Below are positions 25,090-33,170 of a stretch of 64,000 nt of DNA, in pieces; the first letter of the stretch is position 1, and each line of letters starts with the position of its first letter. A program made the translations under genes and the position numbers. Source of the DNA: Hymenobacter sedentarius (GTDB taxonomy: Bacteria > Bacteroidota > Bacteroidia > Cytophagales > Hymenobacteraceae); assembly GCF_001507645.1 (NCBI RefSeq), contig NZ_CP013909.1, positions 744,001 through 808,000 of the forward strand, given 5' to 3'. A model generated the notes under the pieces. It did not search any database and was not told where the DNA came from. It worked only from the letters and a program-made list of their open reading frames with translations.

Positions 25090-25545
25090 CTACAATGGGC
25101 CCAGCCTCTGCTGCGCCAGGTTTCGCTTAGCCCACCCCGGTAACTTGTGGGTCCGTTCGTACTTGCTCAGGATTTCCTTTTCGTTGCCTTTGGTATAGCG
25201 CGTATAGCGGCTCAGCAATGCTACGGTTCCGCCCAGGCCGGCAAGTACACCTATAGTCGGAAGGGTATTGTCGGATGGCCCACTGTCCAGGTTGCTCAAG
25301 GCCGCAACGGCCATAGACACCACCCCCAGGCCCAACGCCACGGGAGCAGCAACAAGCGCCAGACCGCTGGATTTGCGCTTCGTTTGAAACAGGTCTTGCA
25401 GCGCGGCCACGGTATCGGCCGCGTTGAGCAAGGGCTGGCTCGCTCCCAACGAAACGGGAGGCGAGGCCTGTTGGGCTAAACCTGGTTTGCTCCAGCCCAG
25501 GCAGAGCAACACCAACAGCCAGATTACATTTTTGGAGAATGCCAT
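25090..25545 (-). CDS. Hypothetical exported membrane protein
   Basis: 151 residues from the ATG at 25545 (MAFSKNVIWLLVLLCLGW, a signal peptide or first helix ending near GLAQQA). After a soluble stretch, two hydrophobic segments (LALVAAPVALGLGVVSMAVA and TLPTIGVLAGLGGTVALLS) probably form a hairpin, and the basic C-terminus (KEILSKYERTHKLPGWAKRN) would be cytoplasmic or periplasmic. No known family; the design is common among Hymenobacter hypothetical proteins. The in-frame upstream ATG at 25587 adds a less typical N-terminus. Confidence 0.7.
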   Translation of the reverse strand: MAFSKNVIWLLVLLCLGWSKPGLAQQASPPVSLGASQPLLNAADTVAALQDLFQTKRKSSGLALVAAPVALGLGVVSMAVAALSNLDSGPSDNTLPTIGVLAGLGGTVALLSRYTRYTKGNEKEILSKYERTHKLPGWAKRNLAQQRLGPL

Positions 25546-25620
25546 ATGCGCCGAATAAATGCTTGAATATATGAGTTTAACTTTCAATATCCAGCTATCC
25601 GGCTTTCAGCCCAACTTCCC

Positions 25621-25660
25621 CAAAAACAGCTCAACCGCACCCGGGACGGCAGCGGCTGAA
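25621..25660 (-). terminator. Terminator-like 40-bp repeat, copy 2
   Basis: A diverged copy with a weak CCGC/GCGG stem and a CTGTTTTTG tail on the minus strand. It lies 56 bases after the stop of the SnoaL-like gene. Confidence 0.5.
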
Positions 25661-25716
25661 TGATACGAAAGCGACGAACCAGCCGGCAGCAAACGCGCCC
25701 TCCGGATTGGCTCACG

Positions 25717-26142
25717 CTAGCCTTCGGGCACCACCACGGTGGTCACGTGGCCGGCCACCATCCGCCAGTGCCCGGCCTGCCGGGCCCACACCCGCAGGTA
25801 GCGCACCTGCTGGTGAAAGGGCTGCCCAGCCGCGGTGCCTTCCATATCGGCCAGCACGGAGGCCACGGCCGTGGTTTCATTTAGCACCCGCACGAGCTGC
25901 TGCAGAGGCCGCGCCGCCGTTATCCGCAGCAGCCCCGACCGGTGCGCTTCCAGGTCTTCGGCTTTGCCGACCAGCCGCCCCTGCATGTCGGCAAACAGCA
26001 GGTCGTCGGCCAGCAGCTCGGCCAACGCCGGGACATCGGCGGCCAGTTGGGCTAGGCGCAAGCGCGTCTCCAGTTGCTCGATGCTGGCCAATACGGCCGC
26101 CGCCGGGGCGCTCGGGGTTGGGCTGGAAGCAACAGATTTCAT
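25717..26142 (-). CDS. SnoaL-like/NTF2-fold protein (DUF4440 type)
   Basis: 141-residue NTF2-like alpha+beta barrel protein. The first helix (IEQLETRLRLAQLAADVPAL) leads to LLADDLLFADMQGRLVGKAE, a characteristic DUF4440 opening, and the sheet continues with TAVASVLADMEGTAAG and the final QVRYLRVWARQAGHWRMVAG. Members bind or convert small hydrophobic ligands or act as enzyme accessories; no catalytic residue pattern settles the role. It lies upstream of a copy of the terminator repeat and downstream of the cupin gene on the same strand. Confidence 0.8.
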   Translation of the reverse strand: MKSVASSPTPSAPAAAVLASIEQLETRLRLAQLAADVPALAELLADDLLFADMQGRLVGKAEDLEAHRSGLLRITAARPLQQLVRVLNETTAVASVLADMEGTAAGQPFHQQVRYLRVWARQAGHWRMVAGHVTTVVVPEG

Positions 26143-26225
26143 GCAATGAATTTAACGACTGCCGCGAACTTGGCTACCTGAAAAATTACCCAACCGCCCC
26201 GGCACAGCGGCGCCGATGCATTCCC

Positions 26226-26654
26226 TCAGGCTACCACCAACCCATATTTGGCCATGATTTTCTGCACCCGGGCCGGGTCGGGTGGGCCGCCGGCTTGTAA
26301 CAGCGCGCCCAGCTCCCGGAAATAGGCTGGTCCAATACTGGCCGGTGTGAGTACCGTGAGCAGCGTCGCCGTTTCGGAGCCCAGGTTGGCGTGATGGTGC
26401 ACCACCCCGCGCGGGATAAAGCGCCGGTCGCCGGGCCCAATGGCCTGCAACAAGCCCCCAACGGTGGTGCTCATGGTGCCAGCCAGGCCGTACACCAGTT
26501 CGTCTACTTCTTCGTGGTAGTGCGGCGCGGGCACTTTGGCCCCCGGCGGTACCGAGAATTCGAATACCACCATGCGTTCGTCGGTATCGTCGCCATCGAG
26601 CAGAAAACGCAGCTCCAGCGCTCCAATGCGGATTATTTCTTTGGGCTCGGTCAT
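26226..26654 (-). CDS. Single-domain cupin protein
   Basis: 142-residue metal-binding cupin. Motif 1 is PAPHYHEEVDELVYGLAG with two His and one Glu, and motif 2 lies around PRGVVHHHANLGSET with the last His ligand. The C-terminal tail (ARVQKIMAKYGLVVA) is typical of small cupins described as quercetinase-like. Enzymatic or sensory functions are both common; the substrate is unknown. It is followed on the same strand by the SnoaL-like gene 83 bases on, a possible two-gene unit. Confidence 0.85.
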   Translation of the reverse strand: MTEPKEIIRIGALELRFLLDGDDTDERMVVFEFSVPPGAKVPAPHYHEEVDELVYGLAGTMSTTVGGLLQAIGPGDRRFIPRGVVHHHANLGSETATLLTVLTPASIGPAYFRELGALLQAGGPPDPARVQKIMAKYGLVVA

Positions 26655-26681
26655 GAACTCAATTTACCACCGAGGTCTCCC

Positions 26682-26718
26682 AAAAACAAACCAGCCGCTC
26701 CCGGCGCGGCAGCGGCTG
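26682..26718 (-). terminator. Terminator-like 40-bp repeat, copy 3
   Basis: The stem AGCCGCT/AGCGGCT (26693-26699 with 26711-26717) is followed on the minus strand by GGTTTGTTTTTG. It lies 14 bases after the stop of the immunity-like gene. Confidence 0.75.
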
Positions 26719-26731
26719 AACGATGCGTCAG

Positions 26732-27082
26732 TTACTTCCCATGAGTTACCTCTAGGATGCGGCCGTCCCGCTTGCTGATTTCGATGTAGGCCACGCCGCC
26801 GTCCATTTCTTTTGGCAGGAAGCCTTCCACTACCCACACGTCTTTGCTGTTTAGCGTAGCCTGATAGGGTTTTTCGCTCAGAACCTTCTTGCCATAAATG
26901 GGCAACCAAACGGCCTCAGCAATTCGCTTAGCGGTAACAGCATCAGGCACGAATCCGCTACTTGGCATGAAACTCGGCGATGCGGTGGGCTCTGGTAACG
27001 TTGCCTTGGGAGTTTGGGCATTGGCTCTGCTTGCTGCTACTAGCAACGCCGTAACAAGAGAAAGAAAGACTTGCTGCTTCAT
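26732..27082 (-). CDS. NTF2-fold immunity-like protein (YbbC/YhhH type)
   Basis: 116 residues. A signal peptide (MKQQVFLSLVTALLVAASRA, ending near NAQ) is followed by a domain whose motifs, DAVTAKRIAEAVWLPIYGKK, VWVVEGFLPKEMDGGVAYIE and ISKRDGRILEVTHGK, match the YbbC/YhhH family (NTF2-fold immunity protein). In E. coli such genes sit next to rhs toxin genes and are thought to neutralise them. Here no toxin gene is adjacent, so it is an orphan. The signal peptide would place it outside the cytoplasm. The ATG at 27082 is preferred over a longer start at 27115. Confidence 0.75.
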   Translation of the reverse strand: MKQQVFLSLVTALLVAASRANAQTPKATLPEPTASPSFMPSSGFVPDAVTAKRIAEAVWLPIYGKKVLSEKPYQATLNSKDVWVVEGFLPKEMDGGVAYIEISKRDGRILEVTHGK

Positions 27083-27279
27083 CCCGCAAGCTACCCCAAC
27101 CTCCAGTTTAACCACGTGTAGCGGCAGGAGAAAGAGAATCTACATTTTTTTATAGAGCTAATAAGTGCCTTCTTATTGGTTTCTTAGCCGTATTTGGCCT
27201 TCGTACTGCTAAGTTTCTAATCAATACTTATTAAGTTTTTTTCCATTTTCTTTCCGATTTTGTTTACTTTGCATAGGTC

Positions 27280-27309
27280 AAAAAAACAAGCCGCTCAAAG
27301 TTGAGCGGC
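27280..27309 (-). terminator. Terminator of the 44-residue ORF
   Basis: The stem GCCGCTCAA/TTGAGCGGC (27290-27298 with 27301-27309) is followed on the minus strand by TTG and seven T. It lies 45 bases past the ORF stop. Confidence 0.75.
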
Positions 27310-27354
27310 CTGCAATTGAGGTGAAAACAATAAAACAGCAGTGCTTCTGCTACG

Positions 27355-27489
27355 TTAGATTAGGTCAAGAATCCAGTGAGAAGCATCCCATAGCTTCTTG
27401 CATACTTTGACAAAATCGGTGAGGCCGACAACAATCGTCGAACCCCGTTTTATTAGGCGTGGAATATTACGCCAATTGCTCTTTAGCAT
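27355..27489 (-). CDS. Unrecognised 44-residue small protein
   Basis: A short ATG-to-TAA frame: it starts MLKSNWRNIPRLIKRG, continues STIVVGLTDFVKVCKKLWDA, and ends SHWILDLI. The sequence is amphipathic: a basic N-terminus, a moderately hydrophobic centre and Trp residues, unlike chance translations in this GC-rich genome. A terminator follows on the same strand. The opposite strand has a candidate promoter and terminator bracketing this ORF, so an antisense RNA could cover it, as in type I toxin-antitoxin units; that is inference only. No family is recognised and no clear promoter on its own strand was found. Confidence 0.5.
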   Translation of the reverse strand: MLKSNWRNIPRLIKRGSTIVVGLTDFVKVCKKLWDASHWILDLI

Positions 27490-27537
27490 GGTAGCTGGAG
27501 TTTTTGGTTAATGTGTGAGGTCAATAGCCTCGCATTG

Positions 27538-27567
27538 AACGGAAGGGCGGCAACCCTTCCGTTTTTG
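27538..27567 (+). terminator. + strand terminator in the AT-rich region
   Basis: AACGGAAGGG/CCCTTCCGTT (27538-27547 with 27554-27563) with a 6-base loop runs into five T. There is no + strand gene upstream within about 4.5 kb, so it would end an otherwise unannotated short + transcript. Confidence 0.7.
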
Positions 27568-27710
27568 CGTTTATACACCCTGCATGGGCACGACACTCAA
27601 CAATACATGCAGGGAGATTTTATGTCATAGGCAGTTTGGTTTATTAATTAGCAGAGAACGGCAATACAATAATTTGCATACTCTTATGCCCCTATCTTGT
27701 CATACTAAGT

Positions 27711-27757
27711 TAAGGCCTACCACAAGGTATTGTTACCCTTGAAGTAGGCCTCTCTTA
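27711..27757 (-). terminator. Hairpin after nrdA
   Basis: A two-part stem AGGCCTAC/GTAGGCCT with inner CAAGG/CCTTG lies about 15 bases past the nrdA stop. The minus-strand tail is TTAACTTAG, so the T-run is weak. Confidence 0.6.
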
Positions 27758-27770
27758 ACTATTAAACAGT

Positions 27771-30152
27771 TTACGACCCGCAGGCCTCGCAACCCTCCGG
27801 GTTATCCAGCGAGCAGCTCATGTCGCTTTGGTTCTGCTCGACCAGGGCCATCGGCTCCAGGGTTTCGGCGGCTTGCTTTTCCACCGTAAACTTGATGGCG
27901 TCGGCGGCCGCTTTGGTGCGCAGGTAGTACATGCCGGTTTTCAGGCCGCGCTTCCAGGAGTGGAAGTGCATGCTGGTGAGCTTGCCGAAGTTCACGTTTT
28001 GCACGTGCAGGTTCAGGCTCTGGCTCTGGCAGATGTAGGCGCCGCGGTCGGCGGCCTGGTCGATGATGCGGCGCTGCGAAATCTCCCACACCGTCTTGTA
28101 CAGGTCCTTGATGTGCTGCGGAATGCGGGCAATGCCCTGCACCGAGCCGTTGGCCGCGATGATTTCCTGCTTCATCTGGTCGTTCCATAGGCCCAGGGCC
28201 ACCAGGTCTTTCAGCAGGTGCTTGTTCACCACCATAAACTCCCCGCTGAGCACGCGCCGCACGTAAATGTTGCTCGTGTAGGGCTCAAACGACTCGTTGT
28301 TGCCCAGAATCTGGGCGGTGCTGGCCGTGGGCATGGGCGCAACCAGCAAGGAGTTGCGAGCGCCGTGCTTCACCACCTCGGCGCGCAGGCTTTCCCAGTC
28401 CCAGCGGCCCGAGTCGGGCGTCACGCCCCACAAGTCGAACTGGAATTTGCCCTGGCTCAGCGGCGAGCCGGGGAAGGTTTCGTAGGCCCCGTCCTTGATG
28501 GCGAGGTCCTTCGAGGCCGTCATGGCCGCGAAGTAGATGGTTTCGAAAATGTCCTTGTTCAGGCCCGAGGCTTCGTCGCTCTCGAAGGGCATGCGCAGGG
28601 CAATGAACGTGTCGGCCAAGCCCTGCACGCCCAGCCCAATGGGGCGGTGGCGGAAGTTCGACTTCTGCGTTTCGGGCACCGGGTAGTAGTTCACGTCAAT
28701 CACCTTGTTCAGGTTCAGCGTGGCCTGGTAGGTCACCTCGTACAGCTTCTGGTGGTCGAAGGTGGTGTTGCCGGCCTTGTCGGTCACGAGGTAGCGGGGC
28801 AGCGCCAGCGAGGCCAGGTTGCACACCGCAATTTCGTCCTTGTCGGTGTACTCAATAATCTCGGTGCACAGGTTGCTCGACTTAATCGTGCCCAGGTTCT
28901 GCTGGTTCGATTTGCCGTTGGCGGCGTCCTTAAACAGCATGTAGGGCGTGCCCGTCTCGGTCTGGCTTTCCAGAATGGCAAACCACAGCTCCTGCGCCTT
29001 GATGGTGCGGCGGCCGCGGCCCTCGCGCTCGTACTTGGCGTAGAGCTTCTCAAACTCCGGGCCCCAGCTCGTGTCGAGGCCGGGGCACTCGTGCGGGCAC
29101 ATCAGGGTCCAGTCGCCGTTTTCCTCCACGCGCTTCATGAACAGGTCGGGCGTCCACATGGCATAAAACAGGTCGCGGGCGCGCATCTCCTCCTTGCCGT
29201 GGTTCTTCTTCAGGTCCAGGAATTCGAAAATGTCGGCGTGCCAGGGCTCCAGGTACACCGCGAAAGCGCCCTTGCGCTTGCCGCCGCCCTGGTCCACGTA
29301 GCGGGCCGTGTCGTTGAACACCTTCAGCATGGGCACCAGGCCGTTGGAGTTGCCGTTGGTGCCTTTGATGTAGGAGCCCGTGGCCCGCACGTTGCTCACC
29401 GACAGCCCAATGCCGCCGGCGCTCTGCGAAATCAGCGCGCAGTTCTTCAGCGTGTCATAAATGCCGTCGATGGAGTCGTCCTTCATCGTGAGCAGGAAGC
29501 AGCTCGACATCTGCGGCTTCGGCGTGCCGGCGTTGAACAGCGTAGGCGTGGCGTGCGTAAACCACCGCTCGCTCAGCAGGTTGTAGGTTTTGATAACCGA
29601 ATCGATGTCGCTCTTGTGGATGCCCACCGACACGCGCATCAGCATGTGCTGGGGCCGCTCCACCACCTTGCCTTCCAGGCGCAGCAGGTAGCTCCGCTCC
29701 AAGGTCTTGAAGCCGAAGAAGTCGTAGTTGTAGTCCCGGTCGTAGATAATGGCCGAGTCCAGGGTGGCGGCGTTCTTATGAATCACCTCCCACACGTCGG
29801 TGGCCAGCAGCGAGGCGTTGTCACCGTTCTTGGGGTCTTCGTAGGTATAGAGCCGCTTCATGGTGCTCGAAAACGACTTCGAGGTCACCTTGTGCAGGTT
29901 GCTCACCGCGATGCGGGCCGCCAGGATGGCGTAGTCCGGGTGCTTGGTGGTGAGCGAGGCGGCGGTTTCGGCAGCGAGGTTGTCCAGCTCCACGGTCGTC
30001 ACGCCGTCGTAGATGCCGTCAATCACCTTCTTAGCTACTTCTATCGGCGACACAAAATCCATGTGCAGGCCGTAGCACAGCTTCTCAATACGTGCCGTGA
30101 CTTTGTCAAACTTCACGGATTCGCGGCGGCCGTCGCGTTTAATTACTAGCAT
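27771..30152 (-). CDS. nrdA: Ribonucleoside-diphosphate reductase large subunit, class Ia
   Basis: Catalytic R1 subunit, 793 residues, reducing NDPs to dNDPs. An N-terminal ATP-cone (1-95: [20 protein letters not shown]) gives allosteric activity control. The active-site cysteines fit [19 protein letters not shown] and the NLCTEI motif; NPTIFN-like glycine/threonine loops surround [16 protein letters not shown]. Further motifs are [20 protein letters not shown] and the C-terminal swinging cysteine pair in EGCEACGS, reduced by thioredoxin or glutaredoxin. The partner nrdB lies upstream on the same strand, separated by a YceI gene. A TTTTCCACA motif about 190 bases upstream is shared with nrdB. 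Confidence 0.97.
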   Translation of the reverse strand: MLVIKRDGRRESVKFDKVTARIEKLCYGLHMDFVSPIEVAKKVIDGIYDGVTTVELDNLAAETAASLTTKHPDYAILAARIAVSNLHKVTSKSFSSTMKRLYTYEDPKNGDNASLLATDVWEVIHKNAATLDSAIIYDRDYNYDFFGFKTLERSYLLRLEGKVVERPQHMLMRVSVGIHKSDIDSVIKTYNLLSERWFTHATPTLFNAGTPKPQMSSCFLLTMKDDSIDGIYDTLKNCALISQSAGGIGLSVSNVRATGSYIKGTNGNSNGLVPMLKVFNDTARYVDQGGGKRKGAFAVYLEPWHADIFEFLDLKKNHGKEEMRARDLFYAMWTPDLFMKRVEENGDWTLMCPHECPGLDTSWGPEFEKLYAKYEREGRGRRTIKAQELWFAILESQTETGTPYMLFKDAANGKSNQQNLGTIKSSNLCTEIIEYTDKDEIAVCNLASLALPRYLVTDKAGNTTFDHQKLYEVTYQATLNLNKVIDVNYYPVPETQKSNFRHRPIGLGVQGLADTFIALRMPFESDEASGLNKDIFETIYFAAMTASKDLAIKDGAYETFPGSPLSQGKFQFDLWGVTPDSGRWDWESLRAEVVKHGARNSLLVAPMPTASTAQILGNNESFEPYTSNIYVRRVLSGEFMVVNKHLLKDLVALGLWNDQMKQEIIAANGSVQGIARIPQHIKDLYKTVWEISQRRIIDQAADRGAYICQSQSLNLHVQNVNFGKLTSMHFHSWKRGLKTGMYYLRTKAAADAIKFTVEKQAAETLEPMALVEQNQSDMSCSLDNPEGCEACGS

Positions 30153-30337
30153 ACCGGTAGTGTTTTGGTGTGGGTTTTTCTGTATAAAAAGCAGTCGGCG
30201 CTGGGTGGCGCGATGCCAAGTAGCTAAGTGAGATGAGAAAGAGTAGCGGAGAATCCTGCGGAAATCATCGGCCTCGGTTCATTCAATTCCGGAAATTACC
30301 TCATCCGTTTTGGGAGGGCAAGCAAAAAATATAGAAG

Positions 30338-30346
30338 TTTTCCACA
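30338..30346. promoter_or_regulatory. DnaA-box-like motif upstream of nrdA
   Basis: TTTTCCACA fits the relaxed DnaA box TTWTNCACA. It lies about 190 bases upstream of the nrdA start; the same 9-mer occurs as an inverted pair upstream of nrdB (32543-32567). DnaA regulates nrdAB in E. coli; a role here is inference. Confidence 0.4.
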
Positions 30347-30357
30347 TGTCCCTTAAA

Positions 30358-30400
30358 CAGGCCGCCCGGCCGCTTTTTTAAAAGCAGGCCGGGCGGCCAT
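30358..30400. terminator. Long hairpin after the YceI gene
   Basis: The stem GGCCGCCCGGCC/GGCCGGGCGGCC (30360-30371 with 30387-30398), extended by GCTTTT/AAAAGC, lies about 30 bases past the minus-strand YceI stop. The T-rich part is in the loop rather than after the stem, so its efficiency is uncertain. Confidence 0.6.
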
Positions 30401-30429
30401 CGAATATGCAGCTATCATTACGGTTGAGC

Positions 30430-31053
30430 TTACTGGCTAGCCGTGGGAGCCGGCGTGGGCTGGCAGGTCATTATCACGCTCACGTCGATGGACTTGGCGA
30501 TGTTGTTGCGCACCAGCGCCGGGATTTTGATGCGGTAATCGGCCGGGGCCACGGCAAACTTGGAGGTCACCACCAGGTCGTGGTCGCGCAGCTGCAGCGT
30601 GCCCGGCACCCGCATCTTGCGCGACACCCCATGAATGGTGAGCTGGCCCTGCACGTACACGGCCTGGGGCCCGCTCCGCAGTTGGGCTTCGTCGGGCACG
30701 GTCAGCAGCTTGCCCGTAAAGCGGGCCCGCGGGTACTTCTCCGATTCGGCGTAGTTCTCGTTGAAATGCTCCTGCATCAGGCCGTTCTTAAACTGGAAGT
30801 CGCTCATGAGCATAGAGAAAGCCAGCTGCCCGGTGGCCATCTCAAAAATGGCCCCCACCTTCGAGTTCAGCGCCTCAATGTCTTCAAGGGGCGCCGTGGA
30901 GAAAAAGGTAACCAGCCCCGTACCCGTGGTGTAGCGCGAAGCCTTGGTCTCCAAAGAGGCGATGAGCCCCGCCGCAGGAGCGGGCACGGTTTGGGCATGC
31001 ACAGCGGGCACCACGGCCCCCAACCCCAATAAAAAGAGTAAACGGTAGTTCAT
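30430..31053 (-). CDS. YceI-family periplasmic lipid-binding-like protein
   Basis: 207-residue exported protein. A signal peptide (MNYRLLFLLGLGAVVPAVHA) is followed by a YceI beta-barrel domain: TVTFFSTAPLEDIEALNSKV in part, FSMLMSDFQFKNGLMQEHFN, the signature-like YPRARFTGKL, and VQGQLTIHGVSRKMRVPGTL, a conserved YceI strand. The family binds polyprenoid or amphiphilic lipids in its barrel. The ATG at 31053 is chosen because the signal peptide starts there; upstream residues are basic and unlikely. It sits between nrdA and nrdB on the same strand, with no obvious functional link. Confidence 0.92.
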   Translation of the reverse strand: MNYRLLFLLGLGAVVPAVHAQTVPAPAAGLIASLETKASRYTTGTGLVTFFSTAPLEDIEALNSKVGAIFEMATGQLAFSMLMSDFQFKNGLMQEHFNENYAESEKYPRARFTGKLLTVPDEAQLRSGPQAVYVQGQLTIHGVSRKMRVPGTLQLRDHDLVVTSKFAVAPADYRIKIPALVRNNIAKSIDVSVIMTCQPTPAPTASQ

Positions 31054-31185
31054 AGAATGCAATAAGCGGTGGATAAAGTGGCAAGCTAAGAGTTGAGCTA
31101 ATCTCAACTCTCTTTTTTTAGCCAAGCCGTTGCCTGCATCCGCACATTTATTTCCGTTGCCTCTCCCCTATTTGTCTGCACTCGC

Positions 31186-31269
31186 CTGTCATGCAGAGCG
31201 CAGCGAAGCATCTTATCGCCGCGGAACGAGTCGTCCGAACGTGATAAGATGCTTCGCTCTGCATGACAG
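31186..31269. repeat. Palindromic GAAGCATCT-family repeat, copy 5
   Basis: Inverted arms CTGTCATGCAGAGCG... and ...GCTCTGCATGACAG enclose AGCATCTTATC/GATAAGATGCT. One arm reads GAGCGCAGCGAAG, the other CTTCGCTC, so the right arm lacks 5 bases of the left. It lies between YceI and nrdB. Confidence 0.9.
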
Positions 31270-31301
31270 ATGCCGGGGCAGGCCTCCAAAAGCAATAATT
31301 C

Positions 31302-32261
31302 TTAGAAATCCTCGTCGAGCGAGAATACGTTGTCGTTGCGCTCGCTCATCACGCCAGCCTTCTGGTACTCGGCCACGCGCTTCTCGAAGAAGTTGGTTTT
31401 GCCCTGCACCGAAATCATTTCCATGAAGTCGAAGGGGTTGGTGGCGTTGTAGATTTTGCCGCAGCCCAACGACACCAGCAGGCGGTCGGCCACAAACTCG
31501 ATGTACTGCGCCATCGTCTTGGCGTTCATGCCGATGAGGCTCACCGGCAGGGCGTCGGTCACAAACTCCTGCTCGATGCGCACGGCATCGGCAATGATGG
31601 CTTGCACCCGCTCCTCGGGCAGCTTGTTCACGAGGTAGCTGTAGAGCAGGCAGGCGAAGTCGCAGTGCAGGCCTTCGTCGCGCGAAATCAGCTCGTTGGA
31701 GAACGTGAGGCCGGGCATCAGGCCGCGCTTCTTGAGCCAGAAAATGGAGCAGAACGAGCCGGAGAAGAAGATGCCTTCCACGGCGGCAAAGGCGATGAGG
31801 CGCTCGGCGAAGTTTTCGGAGTTAATCCACTTCAGGGCCCACTCGCCCTTTTTCTGCACGGCCGGCACGGTTTCCAGGGCGTTGAAGAGGTAGTCCTTCT
31901 CCTTGGGGTCTTTGATGTAAGTATCAATCAGCAGCGAATAGGTCTCGCTGTGAATGTTTTCCATCATAATCTGGAAGCCGTAGAAGCAGCGCGCCTCGGG
32001 CATCTGCACCTCCTGCATGAAGTTCACGGCCAGGTTCTCGTTCACGATGCCATCGGAGGCGGCGAAGAAGGCCAGCACGTGCTTGATGAAGTGCCGCTCG
32101 TTGTCGTTCAGGCTGTTCCAGTCTTTTTGGTCCTGCGAGAGGTCAATTTCCTCGGCCGTCCAGAAGGAGGCCTGTGACTTCTTGTAGTACTGCCACACCT
32201 CATCGTTTTGGATGGGGAACAGGACGAAGCGGTTGGGGTTTTCGGCGAGGAGCGGCTCCAT
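31302..32261 (-). CDS. nrdB: Ribonucleoside-diphosphate reductase small subunit, eukaryote-like class Ia
   Basis: R2 subunit, 319 residues, holding the diiron centre and tyrosyl radical. The ligand helices include [18 protein letters not shown] and [16 protein letters not shown], whose first Tyr corresponds to the radical tyrosine; [15 protein letters not shown] supplies the second Glu/His pair. The stretch [20 protein letters not shown] and the C-terminal NVFSLDEDF (R1-docking tail) are strikingly like animal RRM2. The start is the ATG at 32261 ([12 protein letters not shown]); the upstream ATG at 32312 adds a basic, unconserved extension. nrdA lies downstream beyond YceI, so the pair is not a simple two-gene operon. 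Confidence 0.97.
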   Translation of the reverse strand: MEPLLAENPNRFVLFPIQNDEVWQYYKKSQASFWTAEEIDLSQDQKDWNSLNDNERHFIKHVLAFFAASDGIVNENLAVNFMQEVQMPEARCFYGFQIMMENIHSETYSLLIDTYIKDPKEKDYLFNALETVPAVQKKGEWALKWINSENFAERLIAFAAVEGIFFSGSFCSIFWLKKRGLMPGLTFSNELISRDEGLHCDFACLLYSYLVNKLPEERVQAIIADAVRIEQEFVTDALPVSLIGMNAKTMAQYIEFVADRLLVSLGCGKIYNATNPFDFMEMISVQGKTNFFEKRVAEYQKAGVMSERNDNVFSLDEDF

Positions 32262-32542
32262 AAACTTTCGGGGACTTAGTGGTAGGTTTCGTCGAGGAAG
32301 GAGGGCAGTCAACTGCCAGCGGCGGGCAGATGTTTGGCTGACGGCTCAGAAAAGCAGCCCGCCTTCCAGGTTCAAATATAGGCTCAACCACGAGGCCGAT
32401 TGCCACCGTTTTGAGATTGTTTATTCCCTAATTTTTCGCTAAGTCCGGACTTTTTCCCGCGGGTGGCCGCTACGTTTTTTCCGCAGCTCAACCGTAGGAT
32501 TTCCACCTAAAAAACACTCAAAATCAGCCGCTTTTAATCCAC

Positions 32543-32567
32543 TTTTCCACATTTGGCTTGTGGAAAA
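32543..32567. promoter_or_regulatory. Inverted DnaA-box-like pair upstream of nrdB
   Basis: TTTTCCACA and its complement TGTGGAAAA face each other over 7 bases, forming a palindrome about 285 bases upstream of nrdB and 220 upstream of rplU. One further copy of the 9-mer lies upstream of nrdA. It may be a DnaA or other regulator site; alternatively it is simply a palindromic operator of an unknown repressor. Confidence 0.45.
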
Positions 32568-32719
32568 GGGCGCTTGTCCCCAAAAAGTAGGGGTGTACGT
32601 ACGTAGTCTCTGCGTACCCCTCGATATTTTTAACGTGACCGTAATCAAGGCTTCACCCGCCCACGGGCGGTTTTGCGTTGCCACAGCCCGGGCCATCCAA
32701 TGATGATTAAGAACTTAGG

Positions 32720-32751
32720 TTTGGATTTGCAAAAGCAAAGCCGTACTTTTG
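32720..32751 (+). promoter_or_regulatory. Promoter of rplU-rpmA
   Basis: TTTG (32720-32723), 20 bases, then TACTTTTG (32744-32751) is a full match to the Bacteroidota sigma-ABfr consensus, 32 bases upstream of the rplU ATG. It is the best promoter in the window. Confidence 0.8.
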
Positions 32752-32783
32752 CCTTCCCATTTCAGAAAAACCCGCGAAAGCTG

Positions 32784-33089
32784 ATGTACGCAATTGTCAA
32801 CATAGCTGGCCAGCAGACCAAGGTTGAGGCCAACAAATTCGTTTACGCTCACAAACTGGCCGGCAACGTCGGTGACACCGTAACGCTGGGCAACGCCCTG
32901 CTGACCGATGACAACGGCACCATCACCATCGGTGCGCCCACCCTCGATATCGCCGTAACCGGCACTATCCTCGCTCATGTGAAGGGTGACAAGGTTCTCG
33001 TCTTCAAAAAGAAGCGCCGCAAGGGCTACCAGAAGATGAACGGCCACCGCCAGTCGTTTACCAAAGTAATGATTAACAGCATCGGCTAG
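32784..33089 (+). CDS. rplU: 50S ribosomal protein L21
   Basis: Primary rRNA-binding protein of the large subunit, 101 residues, the usual length. MYAIVNIAGQQTKVEANKFV is the standard N-terminus, so the ATG at 32784 is the start. The C-terminal signature is present as VFKKKRRKGYQKMNGHRQSF. It forms the conserved operon rplU-rpmA, with an 81-base gap. A full promoter lies at 32720-32751. Confidence 0.98.
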   Translation: MYAIVNIAGQQTKVEANKFVYAHKLAGNVGDTVTLGNALLTDDNGTITIGAPTLDIAVTGTILAHVKGDKVLVFKKKRRKGYQKMNGHRQSFTKVMINSIG

Positions 33090-33170
33090 TCTGGGCTTTT
33101 GCTCACGCTACTGATTCCATCTTAAACCAGCCGCTACGGGCCATTTGCCGGTAGCATTAGCTTAAATACC

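Larger units (their letters stand above)
27116..27770. other. AT-rich intergenic region with small transcription units
   Basis: Markedly AT-rich compared with the rest of the window. It contains a 44-residue minus-strand ORF (27355-27489) with a terminator (27280-27309), a + strand candidate promoter box TACTTTG (27265-27271), a + strand terminator (27538-27567), an inverted repeat CCCTGCATG/CATGCAGGG (27578-27614), and the nrdA terminator (27711-27757). Confidence 0.6.

Noticed and set aside
28218..30149. A 643-codon open frame on + antisense to nrdA
   Set aside because: The minus strand encodes a full, motif-complete ribonucleotide reductase. The + frame is His/Val-rich with no domain, as expected for the antisense of a GC-rich gene.
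30200..32600. NrdR boxes upstream of nrdA and nrdB
   Set aside because: No pair of sites resembling the NrdR consensus was found; only the TTTTCCACA motif repeats.
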